Positions 7,736 to 15,214 are shown, counted from the first letter of the stretch. The stretch: 18,841 nucleotides of DNA from CAZYTO01 sp964650405 (GCA_964650405.1 CAZYTO010000087.1:1-18841), one strand, 5' to 3'. A program made the numbers and translations. The notes: generated by a model from the letters alone, not told the origin.

Positions 7736-8607
7736 CCTCGCGTCGCTGGTTGATCACAGGCGGCGGCGGGATGCTCGGCACCGACCTGCGCGAGGCGCTG
7801 GAGGCACGCGGCGACACCGTGGTCGCGAAGTCCCGCGCGGAGCTCGACGTCACGAACGCGCGCCTCGTGCAGCAGTGCGTCACCGAGGCCGGGCCGGACG
7901 TCATCGTCAACTGCGCGGCATGGACGCGCGTCGATGCCGCGGAAGCGAATGAAGCGGCTGCGGCGGCCATCAACGGCGGCGCCGTCGAGCTCCTCGCCGG
8001 CGCGGCCAACGATGCCGGCGCACTGCTCGTGCAGATCTCCACCGACTTCGTGTTCGACGGCAACAAGCGCGCGCCCTACGAACCGGACGATCCGACCAAC
8101 CCTCTCTCGGCCTACGGCCGCACCAAGCTCCTGGGAGAGATCGCCGCGGCGCACGCGACGCGCCACCTCATCCTTCGCACTTCCTGGCTCTTCGGCGTGC
8201 ACGGCAACAACTTCGTGGAGGCGATGAAACGACAGCTCGCCAAAGGGGTCGACCCGCTGCGCGTCGTGGCCGACCAGCGCGGCAGGCCGACGTTCACGCC
8301 GCACCTCGCCGAGGCCGTCTTGAGGCTCGTCGATGCCGGCGCCGAGGGAACCGTCCACTACGCCGACAGCGGCGAGACGACGTGGTTTGCCTTTGCCTGC
8401 GCCATCGTGGCAACGCTCGACTCGCCTGCGCGCGTAGAGGCCATCGCCACCGCGGATTATCCCACCCCTGCCACCCGCCCCGCGTACTCGGTGCTCTCGA
8501 CGGAGCGCTACACGCAGCTCACGGGAGCGGAGCCGGAGTCATGGCGGGAGGGTCTGCAGGACTACCTGCGTGCATCAGGTACTCCACGTTCCCTTCCGCG
8601 CCCTTGA
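7732..8607 (+). CDS. rmlD: dTDP-4-dehydrorhamnose reductase
   Basis: A 291-residue extended short-chain dehydrogenase that reduces dTDP-4-dehydro-L-rhamnose to dTDP-L-rhamnose, the last step of dTDP-rhamnose synthesis for cell-surface polysaccharides. The Rossmann motif TGGGGMLG is at residues 9-16. VNCAAWTRVD (59-68), STDFVFDG (103-110) and the catalytic YGRTK (Y128, K132) follow, with RTSWLFG near 150. The length matches the family. The ATG overlaps the DUF4388 stop by four bases (ATGA), pointing to translational coupling. No rmlA, rmlB or rmlC is beside it, so the other steps must be encoded elsewhere. The last 12 codons run antisense into the conserved core of tlyA (overlap 8519-8607). 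A generic NAD(P)-dependent sugar reductase is possible but less likely. Confidence 0.93.
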   Translation: MTSRRWLITGGGGMLGTDLREALEARGDTVVAKSRAELDVTNARLVQQCVTEAGPDVIVNCAAWTRVDAAEANEAAAAAINGGAVELLAGAANDAGALLVQISTDFVFDGNKRAPYEPDDPTNPLSAYGRTKLLGEIAAAHATRHLILRTSWLFGVHGNNFVEAMKRQLAKGVDPLRVVADQRGRPTFTPHLAEAVLRLVDAGAEGTVHYADSGETTWFAFACAIVATLDSPARVEAIATADYPTPATRPAYSVLSTERYTQLTGAEPESWREGLQDYLRASGTPRSLPRP

Positions 8608-9283
8608 TGGGGCTCTCGATCACGCCCCTGACGTCGAATCCGAGCTCGCGGGCGACGCCGGTCACGGCCTGAACGGCAGCATCCCGCTTCGCCTGATCGC
8701 GCACGATCCCTCCCTTGCCGACGTCCGCCTTGCCGACTTCGAACTGCGGCTTGATCAGCGCCACCAGCTCGCCGCGAAGGAACTTCGCCACGGCCGGCAG
8801 GATGAGCCCGAGGGAAATGAACGACACGTCGATGGAGACGAACTCGACGACCTCGCCGAACTCGGCAGCGCCCAGGTAGCGGGCATTGACCTTCTCGCGG
8901 TTGACGACGCGGGGATGGCTGCGCAACGAGGCATCGAGCTGACCGTAGCCGACGTCGATCGCGTAGACCTTCGCCGCGCCGTGCTTCAGCAGGACGTCGG
9001 TGAAGCCGCCAGTCGACGCCCCGACGTCCGCGCAAACTTTCCCGCGCACGTCGATGCCGAAGCACTGGAGCGCGTGGGCCAGCTTCATCCCGCCCCGCCC
9101 CACCCAGGGATGTTCGAGCTGCTCGACGGCCAGCTCGTCATCGGCGGCCACGTTCGCCCCGGCCTTGTCGACGTGTTTCCCGTTGACGAGGATGCGCCGG
9201 GCCATGATCAGCGACTGCGCCTTCGTCCGCGAGTCGGCGAGGCCCCGCTCCACGAGCGCCACGTCGAGACGCTGCTTCTTCAT
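8519..9283 (-). CDS. tlyA: TlyA family rRNA 2'-O-methyltransferase
   Basis: A 254-residue protein of the hemolysin A/TlyA family, which methylates ribose 2'-OH of 16S and/or 23S rRNA. The N-terminal S4 RNA-binding domain is at about 3-60 (QRLDVALVERGLADSR then ILVNGK). The FtsJ-type fold follows, with K67 (GGMKLAHAL), the SAM-binding ADVGASTGGFTDVLL (85-99), D152 (SIDVSF), K178 (LIKPQFE) and E234 (GNVEYL) as a likely K-D-K-E tetrad. The ATG at 9283 gives the family start MKKQRLDVALVERGL. A longer reading upstream adds residues that do not fit the family and overlap the PIN gene. The ATG overlaps the PIN stop (ATGA). About 15 extra C-terminal residues are read across the 3' end of rmlD. Confidence 0.93.
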   Translation of the reverse strand: MKKQRLDVALVERGLADSRTKAQSLIMARRILVNGKHVDKAGANVAADDELAVEQLEHPWVGRGGMKLAHALQCFGIDVRGKVCADVGASTGGFTDVLLKHGAAKVYAIDVGYGQLDASLRSHPRVVNREKVNARYLGAAEFGEVVEFVSIDVSFISLGLILPAVAKFLRGELVALIKPQFEVGKADVGKGGIVRDQAKRDAAVQAVTGVARELGFDVRGVIESPIKGAEGNVEYLMHAGSPADPPAMTPAPLP

Positions 9284-9687
9284 TCCTTGACGATTGTGAA
9301 CCCGGCTTGCGTGAAGTGATGGTCGTTCGTCAGTACGTGCCGGATGCCGCGCTGTTCCATCACGATCATCGAAATGCAATCCGTGAGCGAGTACTCCTTG
9401 TCGGGCCGTGCCGCGTAACGGTCGAGGGCGTCGAGGAAGATGCCGGTCGTCGATTGAACGACTTCCATCTTGACCAACGCACTCCGCACCGCCTCAACAG
9501 CACGGAGGCGAGACTGCGCGCCCTCGTCACTGAAATACGCAAGCACCTCGTAGAACACCGCTTCGTGGGTTACAAGATGCGCTTGCTGGACGCGATGGAC
9601 GAGCCGCTGCACGCGTCCATAATGTTCATCGTGTCGGTCCAGCACCCCTATGAAGAACCATGCGTCGACGAAGTAACTCTCCCGCAT
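9280..9687 (-). CDS. PIN-domain protein, VapC-like toxin ribonuclease
   Basis: A complete 135-residue PIN-domain protein. The four acidic residues expected of an active PIN nuclease are present: D8 (YFVDAWFF), E47 (AVFYEVLAYF), D103 (SLTDCISM) and D122 (VLTNDHHF). The order and spacing are those of VapC toxins, Mg-dependent RNases that cleave tRNA or rRNA and are held in check by a VapB antitoxin. The ATG follows the dxs stop with no gap (TAG then ATG), and the TGA overlaps the tlyA ATG. It is therefore locked into the housekeeping operon by translational coupling. No separate antitoxin gene is visible on either side. The only candidate is the C-terminal tail of Dxs. A PIN protein with a housekeeping RNA role cannot be excluded. 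Confidence 0.88.
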   Translation of the reverse strand: MRESYFVDAWFFIGVLDRHDEHYGRVQRLVHRVQQAHLVTHEAVFYEVLAYFSDEGAQSRLRAVEAVRSALVKMEVVQSTTGIFLDALDRYAARPDKEYSLTDCISMIVMEQRGIRHVLTNDHHFTQAGFTIVKE

Positions 9688-9945
9688 CTACTTCGTCGCG
9701 CGCTTACGCTTCCCGTAAACGAATTCGTCGATGCGGTCGGAGTTCTTGCCTTTTTCGTGCATCCGGAGGAGATCTTCGTCTGGAATCTTGTTTCCGATCT
9801 CGATGAGCTCTTGCAGGAAAGCTCCGGTGTTGTTCTCCTTCTCGGCGTCCGGCTTGTCCCGCGTCAGATAGTCCCGGATTTCACCGAAAGAGGCACCCCG
9901 AGCGATCATCGCCTTTACCTCGGGATCGAGATTTGTTGCCTGGTC
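9688..9945 (-). other. Candidate antitoxin module fused to Dxs (residues 625-709), with possible internal start
   Basis: This is the stretch of dxs beyond the usual family end. Eighty-five residues is about the size of a free VapB antitoxin. The part at 668-709 has a helix-like LQELIEIGNKIPDEDLLRM, a polar linker, then DRIDEFVYGKRKR. The pattern D-x-x-aromatic-x-Y-G followed by basic residues is what I know from VapB tails that wrap around PIN toxins. In frame is an ATG at 9909 (residue 637) with GAGGT seven bases upstream (9917-9921), a better ribosome site than most genes in this operon have. A separate 73-residue product (9909 to 9688) is therefore possible. No stop codon separates it from dxs. 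Confidence 0.4.
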
Positions 9946-11817
9946 CCCCACGAACTCCCTCACGCGCTCGGCGATCCCCTCTGCGTGCAGGTCGTACTGT
10001 GCGCGGAGCACGTCCTGCGCACCGTGGTGCACGTACTCGTCGGGGATGCCGATGCGGTGGAAGTCGACGCCGGCCAGGCCGAGCTGCTGGGCGCGCTCCA
10101 TGATTGCCGAGCCGAAACCGCCGGCCAGCGAGCCTTCCTCGACCGTGATGACCTTCGCTCCCGGCGTGCAGAAGCGCTGGATGAGCGCGTCGTCGAGCGG
10201 CTTGATGAAGCGGGCGTTGACGACCGCGACCTCGAGCCCTTCCTTCGCCAGCAGCTCCGCGGCCTGCATGGCCGGATGGACTTCGTTGCCGATGGCGAAG
10301 ATCGTCGCGGCCGCTCCCTCGCGCAGCACCTCGCCCTTACCGATGGGAAGGGACTGCATCTCCGGATCGAGCTTCACGCCGAGGCCGTTGCCGCGCGGGT
10401 AGCGCAACGAGGTCGGATGGCCGGTCTCCAACGCCGTCTTCAGCATGTGCCGCAGCTCGTTCTCGTCCTTCGGCGCCATGCAGATCATGTTCGGGAAGAC
10501 CCGCAGATAGGCCATGTCGTAGATGCCGTGGTGCGTCGGGCCGTCCTGGCCGGCGATGCCGGCGCGATCCAGGGCGAAGACGACCGGCAGGTCCATGATG
10601 GCCACATCGTGGAAGACCTGGTCGAACGCGCGCTGGAGGAACGTCGAGTAGATGGCCGCAATCGGCTTCATGCCCTGCGTGGCCATGCCGCCGCTGAACG
10701 TCACCGCGTGCTCTTCGGCGATGCCGACGTCGAACATGCGGTCCGGGAAGGCCTTGCCGAACTTGTCCAGTCCCGTGCCTTCGGGCATCGCGCCGGTGAT
10801 GGCCACGATCTTCGGCTCGTTCCTGGCCAGCTCGATCAGCGCCTCGGCGAAGACGGCCGTGTACGACGGCGGCTGCGGCGCGGAGGGCTTCTTCACTTCG
10901 CCTGACGGAACGTCGAACGGCGTCACGCCGTGCGACCAGATCGGCTTGTTCTCCGCAGGCTCGTAGCCCTTCCCCTTCTTCGTGATGACGTGAATGAGGA
11001 TCGGGCCGTTGTAGTCCTTGTTCTTCTCGAAGATCTCGATCAGGCCGTTCAGGTCGTGGCCGTCGTACGGTCCGAGGTACTTGAAGCCGAGCTCCTCGAA
11101 CAGCGTGCCCGGCACGATCATGTGCTTGATGACCTGCTCCATGTCGTGGGCCAGGCCGTGCAGCTTGCCGCCGATGAGGGGGACGCGGTCCATCACCGCC
11201 CGGGCCAGGTCCTTGGCCTGGTTGTAGCGTTGGCCCTTGATGATCGAGTTCAGGTATCCCGACATGGCCCCCACGTTCGTGGAGATGGACATGTCGTTGT
11301 CGTTGAGGACGATCATCAGGCGGCGCTTGAGGTGCCCGGCCTGGTTGAGGCCTTCGAGGGCCAGACCGCCGGAGAGCGCGCCGTCGCCGATGACGGCCAC
11401 GACCTTGTAGTCTTCCTTGCGGAAATCGCGGGCCACGGCCACGCCCAGCGCCGCGGAGATGGACGTCGATGCGTGACCGGCGTTGAAGACGTCGTACTCC
11501 GACTCTTCCCGCTTACAGAAGCCGGAGATGCCGTTGTGCTGGCGGATGGTCGGAAACGTATCGCGCCGGCCGGTGATGAGCTTGTGCGGATACGACTGGT
11601 GGCCGGTGTCGAAGACGATCTGGTCGCGAGGCGTGTCGAAGACGTAGTGCAGGGCCAGGGTCAGTTCGACGATGCCGAGGTTTCCGCCGAAGTGACCGCC
11701 GACCTTCGATACCGTGTCGATGATCGTGTCGCGGATCTCCTGGGCGAGCTGCGGGAGCTGGCGGCGGTCGAGTTTACGGACGTCTTTGGGTGTTTCGATC
11801 TTGTCGAGGATGCGCAT
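9688..11817 (-). CDS. dxs: 1-deoxy-D-xylulose-5-phosphate synthase with unusual C-terminal extension
   Basis: A 709-residue thiamine-diphosphate enzyme that condenses pyruvate with glyceraldehyde 3-phosphate, the first step of the MEP isoprenoid pathway. Visible motifs are FDTGHQSYPHK (69-79), the ThDP/Mg site GDGALSGG (144-151) with LNDNDMSIS (171-179), IAEEHAVTFSGGMA with the catalytic Glu near 369, DRAGIAGQDGPTHHG (417-431) and EEGSLAGGFGSA (560-571). The family normally ends near residue 620-624 (here GIAERVREFVG). This protein has about 85 more residues (625-709). Their end, with IPDEDLLRM, then DRIDEFVYG and KRKR, resembles a VapB antitoxin tail, and the PIN gene starts directly after the stop. 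It lies 13 bases after ispA in the xseA-xseB-ispA-dxs-tlyA operon. The enzyme call is firm; the meaning of the tail is inference. Confidence 0.96.
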   Translation of the reverse strand: MRILDKIETPKDVRKLDRRQLPQLAQEIRDTIIDTVSKVGGHFGGNLGIVELTLALHYVFDTPRDQIVFDTGHQSYPHKLITGRRDTFPTIRQHNGISGFCKREESEYDVFNAGHASTSISAALGVAVARDFRKEDYKVVAVIGDGALSGGLALEGLNQAGHLKRRLMIVLNDNDMSISTNVGAMSGYLNSIIKGQRYNQAKDLARAVMDRVPLIGGKLHGLAHDMEQVIKHMIVPGTLFEELGFKYLGPYDGHDLNGLIEIFEKNKDYNGPILIHVITKKGKGYEPAENKPIWSHGVTPFDVPSGEVKKPSAPQPPSYTAVFAEALIELARNEPKIVAITGAMPEGTGLDKFGKAFPDRMFDVGIAEEHAVTFSGGMATQGMKPIAAIYSTFLQRAFDQVFHDVAIMDLPVVFALDRAGIAGQDGPTHHGIYDMAYLRVFPNMICMAPKDENELRHMLKTALETGHPTSLRYPRGNGLGVKLDPEMQSLPIGKGEVLREGAAATIFAIGNEVHPAMQAAELLAKEGLEVAVVNARFIKPLDDALIQRFCTPGAKVITVEEGSLAGGFGSAIMERAQQLGLAGVDFHRIGIPDEYVHHGAQDVLRAQYDLHAEGIAERVREFVGDQATNLDPEVKAMIARGASFGEIRDYLTRDKPDAEKENNTGAFLQELIEIGNKIPDEDLLRMHEKGKNSDRIDEFVYGKRKRATK

Positions 11818-11830
11818 GGCAGCGGTCCGG

Positions 11831-12742
11831 CTATGAGCGCCGTTCGCAGATGAAACGTGCGATGGCGGGGAGATAGTTCACCGGACCGCGCATCATATCA
11901 GCGTTGCGGAGAGCCACTTCCAGCAGCTCCCCCGCCCGGGCCCGCGCGGCCTCGACGCCGTAGAGGGCCGGATAGGTCAGCTTTCCCTGCGCCTGATCCT
12001 TCCCCGCCGTCTTGCCGAGGGTGGCGGCGCTCTCCTCGATGTCGAGCAGGTCGTCGATGATCTGAAAGGCATGGCCGGTGGCGTCGCCGTACCGGCGCAG
12101 CGCGGCCAGCTCCTCCTCGGCGGCGTTGGCCAGCAGGCCGCCCAGGACGGCCGACGCCGTCAGCAGGCGGCCGGTCTTGTTGGTGTGGATGAACGCCAGC
12201 TCGCCGGCCAGGCTGGCATGATCGCGGGACCGCTCCTGGGCGCGCTCTCCTTCGAGGTCGGCAACCTGGCCGCCGATCATCCCGCGCGAGTCGACGGCAC
12301 GGGAGACCTCGTTGACGGCGAGCAACTGCCGCCCGGCATCGACGCCGGCGATCGGCCGCGACAGCCAGGAGAAGGCTTCCGTCAGCAGCGCGTCGCCGGT
12401 GAGGATCCCCATCGCCTCGCCGAAGACGACATGGGTCGTCTTCCGGCCGCGGCGCAGGTCGTCGTTGTCGAGCGCGGGGAGGTCGTCATGAACGAGCGAG
12501 TAGGTGTGAATGAGCTCCAGGGCCGCGAACGGCACGAGCAGCGCCTCGGTCTCCGCCCCGCAGGCCTCGGCGGCGGCGGCCGCGAGGATGGGCCGGATAC
12601 GCTTGCCCCCGCCGAGGACGGCGTAGCGCATCGCTTCGTGAATGGTGGACGGGCGGGTCGCGCCGGGCAGGAGCTCTCGTTCCAGCACCCCGTCGATGCG
12701 TTTGCGCTGCGCGTTGAGGTATTCGCCAGTGGGAAGGGTCAC
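11831..12742 (-). CDS. ispA: Short-chain (E)-polyprenyl diphosphate synthase (farnesyl/geranylgeranyl type)
   Basis: A 303-residue head-to-tail prenyltransferase that joins isopentenyl diphosphate to allylic diphosphates. The substrate-binding GGGKRIRP is at 44-51. The first Asp-rich motif is DDLPALD (86-92, followed by NDDLRRG), and the second is IIDDLLD (228-234) with QIIDD typical of FPP synthases. GGQ at 157-159 and KTGRLL near 189 are also conserved. The bacterial FPP-synthase spacing DDxxxxD suggests farnesyl diphosphate as product, though geranylgeranyl is possible. The start is a GTG at 12742 overlapping the xseB stop (GTGA), and dxs follows 13 bases after its stop. The neighbouring DXS supplies its C5 precursors, and the xseB-ispA-dxs order is widely conserved in bacteria. 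Confidence 0.94.
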   Translation of the reverse strand: MTLPTGEYLNAQRKRIDGVLERELLPGATRPSTIHEAMRYAVLGGGKRIRPILAAAAAEACGAETEALLVPFAALELIHTYSLVHDDLPALDNDDLRRGRKTTHVVFGEAMGILTGDALLTEAFSWLSRPIAGVDAGRQLLAVNEVSRAVDSRGMIGGQVADLEGERAQERSRDHASLAGELAFIHTNKTGRLLTASAVLGGLLANAAEEELAALRRYGDATGHAFQIIDDLLDIEESAATLGKTAGKDQAQGKLTYPALYGVEAARARAGELLEVALRNADMMRGPVNYLPAIARFICERRS

Positions 12743-13020
12743 GGGCCCTCGTCCGGCGCCGCGTCATCGTCCGCGTCACCGCCTTCCGGAACGTCACTCT
12801 CGAACGGCTCCACGCGCGGCTGCCCCTTGGCGTCGGCGAGGATCAGCTCGATCTTTTTCTCCACCTCTTCGAGCTTCTGATTGCAGAAGCGGGAGAGGCC
12901 GATGCCCTGCTCGAAGAGGAGCAGCGCGTCGTCGAGGGGCAGTTCTTCCGACTCGAGACGTTTGACGATCTCCTCGAGCTGCTGGAAGGCTTTTTCGAAT
13001 TCGTTTTGCTTGCGCGCCAT
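12739..13020 (-). CDS. xseB: Exodeoxyribonuclease VII small subunit
   Basis: A 93-residue protein with the XseB pattern FEKAFQQLEEIVKRLESEELPLDDALLLFEQG (split here as residues 8-39) followed by a second coiled helix, QKLEEVEKKIELI. It binds the large subunit to form exonuclease VII, which degrades single-stranded DNA from both ends. The family core ends near residue 68. The remaining 25 residues are an acidic Asp/Glu/Pro-rich tail, a little longer than usual. The ATG lies 21 bases after xseA, and the stop overlaps the ispA GTG by four bases, so it is translationally coupled to ispA. The coding call is supported by the pairing with xseA. Confidence 0.95.
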   Translation of the reverse strand: MARKQNEFEKAFQQLEEIVKRLESEELPLDDALLLFEQGIGLSRFCNQKLEEVEKKIELILADAKGQPRVEPFESDVPEGGDADDDAAPDEGP

Positions 13021-13041
13021 CTGTCGTTCGTTCGCCGTTCG

Positions 13042-14343
13042 CTACTCGTTTCCCGGTTGCGGCCAGACAGTCTCCAGTCCGAATGTCTTCCCGTCAACCG
13101 TACAGGCCAGGCGGCCCTTCCGCAGTTGCACTTCGATGGCCTCGCCGACCTTCACGGCGTTCGAGTCCAGAATCGGCTTGCGCCCCCTGCGCGTCCTGGT
13201 GAAGGCGATGGCATATCCGCGCGACAGGACGCTCAGCGGCGAGACGGCCTGCAGGTGCGCGGCCAGCGATTCGAGGCGCTGCCGCTCCCGGGCCAGGCGG
13301 ACAGGCACGCGCGCCAGGGGCTCTTCGGTGGCCTGCAACCGGCGGCGCAGGGAGCGGGCGCGCATCTCCAGCATGCGGTAGAGCGACACGCGGCCGCGGT
13401 CGAGGCGCTCGCGGCGCGCGGCGATGCGGCGCGGCAGCAGGCCGAGACCGTCGCTCGAGGCGAGATGGCGCAACTCGTGGCGGTAGTGGCGCACGCGCGT
13501 CTCCAGGATGCCGCGGATGCGGCGAACGAACGAATCGATCTGCGTGCAGATCTCGCCCTTGGCGCGGATGACGATCTCCGCGGCGGCAGACGGCGTGGGC
13601 GCGCGGAGGTCGGCCACGAGATCGCAGATCGTGAAGTCGGTCTCGTGACCGACTCCCGAGATCGTGGGAATCGGGCAGGCGGCGATGGCCCGGGCCACGA
13701 TCTCTTCGTTGAACGGCCAGAGATCCTCGAGCGAGCCTCCGCCGCGGCAGATGAGCACGACGTCGTGCTGATCCCAGCGTGACAGGTGCTTGAGGGCCGC
13801 GGCGATCTCGCGCGCCGCAGTCGCTCCCTGCACGCGTACGGGATAGATCTGCACGGCCAGGCCGTCGTAACGGCGGCCGAGCACGTTGAGGATGTCCCGG
13901 ATGGCTGCGCCGGTCGGGGACGTGACGACGGCGATGCGCTGCGGCAGCATCGGGATCGGCTTCTTGCGCTCGGCATCGAAGAGGCCTTCTTCCGCCAGCC
14001 GCTTCTTGAGCTGCTCGAAGGCGAGCTGCAGTGCGCCGAGGCCGGCCGGCTCGGCCGAGACGGCATTGAGCTGGAACTCGCCTTTCTGTTCATAGATGGC
14101 CAGCCGTCCGCGCACGATGAGCTGCAGACCGTTCTCGATGCGGAACCGAAGGAAGCGCGCGTTCGTGGCGAAGAGCACGACGCGCAGCGACGCGCGCGCG
14201 TCCTTGATGGCGAAGTAATGATGACCGGCGGAGGAGCGCGTGTAATTCGTGACCTCGCCCTCCACGGCAATGTCGTGATAACGGAAGAGGTCGAGATTGA
14301 TCTGTCGGATCAGGTCGCTGACGGAATAGATGCGCTCGGACAC
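13042..14343 (-). CDS. xseA: Exodeoxyribonuclease VII large subunit
   Basis: A protein of about 433 residues, the catalytic subunit of exonuclease VII. The N-terminal OB-fold has YSVSDLIRQINLDL and IAVEGEVTNY with HHYFAIKD. The catalytic region carries IAVVTSPTGAAIRDI, VLICRGGGSLEDLWPFNEE and PTISGVGHETDFTICD, followed by a long Arg-rich coiled-coil and a C-terminal segment with SPLSVLSRGYAI. The start is uncertain. I chose the GTG at 14343, because the family N-terminus begins just before YSVSDL. An ATG at 14388 and another at 14517 are in frame, but the added residues are Arg/Pro/Ser-rich and unlike the family, and none of the three has a clear Shine-Dalgarno site. It heads the operon running to tlyA. 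Confidence 0.94.
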   Translation of the reverse strand: MSERIYSVSDLIRQINLDLFRYHDIAVEGEVTNYTRSSAGHHYFAIKDARASLRVVLFATNARFLRFRIENGLQLIVRGRLAIYEQKGEFQLNAVSAEPAGLGALQLAFEQLKKRLAEEGLFDAERKKPIPMLPQRIAVVTSPTGAAIRDILNVLGRRYDGLAVQIYPVRVQGATAAREIAAALKHLSRWDQHDVVLICRGGGSLEDLWPFNEEIVARAIAACPIPTISGVGHETDFTICDLVADLRAPTPSAAAEIVIRAKGEICTQIDSFVRRIRGILETRVRHYRHELRHLASSDGLGLLPRRIAARRERLDRGRVSLYRMLEMRARSLRRRLQATEEPLARVPVRLARERQRLESLAAHLQAVSPLSVLSRGYAIAFTRTRRGRKPILDSNAVKVGEAIEVQLRKGRLACTVDGKTFGLETVWPQPGNE

Positions 14344-14624
14344 GGACGGCAGTGTACGACACGCGCGCGGTGGCGATCGGCATCGCATGGCATCGCGTAG
14401 CACCCAAAGGTCGAGAAGGTATGCTGTGCGGAAGGCTGAAAGGCTGGAAGGCTGGAAGAGCCGCGGCGGACATTTCGCTGACGTGCTCTTCGCTGGCGCT
14501 GCCGCGCGCTGCGCCATTGCGTTTACGGTCGTGCCGGCTTCAAGCGCACGCGGCGAAAACGGGCAAGCTCATTGCTCTAGCTGGGAGTGCCAACGAAGGC
14601 ATGAACTCGAAAAAGGAGCATGAG
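14344..14624. promoter_or_regulatory. Divergent intergenic region between xseA and the lipoprotein gene
   Basis: This 281-base gap must contain promoters for both divergent genes, but I cannot name confident -35/-10 boxes. It holds three tandem copies of an 8-base word, [GA]AAGGCTG, at 14431-14454. Near the right end is the lipoprotein ribosome site AAGGAG (14613-14618), six bases before its ATG. The frame of the lipoprotein stays open upstream of its ATG, but that stretch does not look like protein and would bury the signal peptide. Confidence 0.4.
14431..14454. repeat. Three tandem 8-bp direct repeats
   Basis: GAAGGCTG (14431-14438), AAAGGCTG (14439-14446) and GAAGGCTG (14447-14454) stand head to tail, followed by a partial fourth unit GAAG. 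The repeat lies in non-coding DNA between divergent promoters. It could be a slippage tract or part of a binding site; nothing in the sequence decides this. Confidence 0.75.
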
Positions 14625-15188
14625 ATGAACACGCAGAAGCTTCTGAAGAAGGTCGCGGTCTCCATCGCTGCCGCGACGCTCGCGCTCGCATTGGGCGCGT
14701 GCGCGCACCACAACGCAACCGCGGGTCAGGACTACGGCCAGGTCCGTCCCGAGGCATCCGCAACGCAGTCGACGTCGAGCGATCAGGTGATCGGTCAGGC
14801 CCCGGCACCCACGAACGCTCAGAACACGGCCACGCCCTCCGCGCCGGCCATCATCCCGGGTCCGGCAAAGGTCGACAACAGCGGTAATGCTTACACGTCG
14901 AGCTCCGTCGGCAGCGCCGGCAACGGCTCCGCCACCGGTCTCAACACCAACGTCAACATTGTTCCGAAGTCCTCCACCTCCAGCGTGACCGTCACCCAGT
15001 CGCCGTCTGTCGCCGAGTCGACCACCGAGTCGACTACGACCACCACCACCACCACGACGCCGGCTCCTGTCGTCGAGACGACACCGGCACCGGAAGCGCC
15101 GATGGCTTCTGCGACGACGCAGGAGACGACCACCACGACCACCACGACGCCGGCGGAGCCCACCCACCGCCGCATGCGCAAGGACTAA
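14625..15188 (+). CDS. Thr/Ser-rich outer-envelope lipoprotein of unknown function
   Basis: A 187-residue predicted lipoprotein. The N-terminus has basic residues (K5, K8, K9), a hydrophobic stretch (10-22) and a lipobox LGAC with the lipidated cysteine at 26, so it should be exported by Sec and anchored by lipid. The rest is low-complexity, rich in Thr, Ser, Ala, Pro and Asn with no recognisable domain. Two runs of Thr (about residues 129-145 and 165-172) are each followed by a PA-x-P motif, and it ends in a basic tail THRRMRKD. Such composition suggests an extended, probably disordered surface linker. An excellent AAGGAG lies six bases before the ATG, and an intrinsic terminator follows 26 bases after the stop. 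It is a single-gene unit, probably well expressed. Confidence 0.85.
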   Translation: MNTQKLLKKVAVSIAAATLALALGACAHHNATAGQDYGQVRPEASATQSTSSDQVIGQAPAPTNAQNTATPSAPAIIPGPAKVDNSGNAYTSSSVGSAGNGSATGLNTNVNIVPKSSTSSVTVTQSPSVAESTTESTTTTTTTTTPAPVVETTPAPEAPMASATTQETTTTTTTTPAEPTHRRMRKD

Positions 15189-15214
15189 CGTTTCAGCAAG
15201 AACGAGGTGAGCCG

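Noticed and set aside
9307..10905. Long plus-strand open frame (532 residues) opposite dxs and the PIN gene
   Set aside because: Its translation is rich in Arg, Val, Asp and His with no domain pattern, and it mirrors the codon structure of well-recognised genes on the other strand.
14344..14517. N-terminal extension of XseA from an ATG at 14517
   Set aside because: The extra residues are Arg/Ser/Pro-rich, cross the 8-bp tandem repeats, and lie outside the conserved OB-fold; they look non-coding.
14565..14605. tRNA-like words (TAGCTGGGAG) resembling a D-arm
   Set aside because: No acceptor stem, anticodon arm or GGTTCGA-type T-arm could be matched at proper distances.
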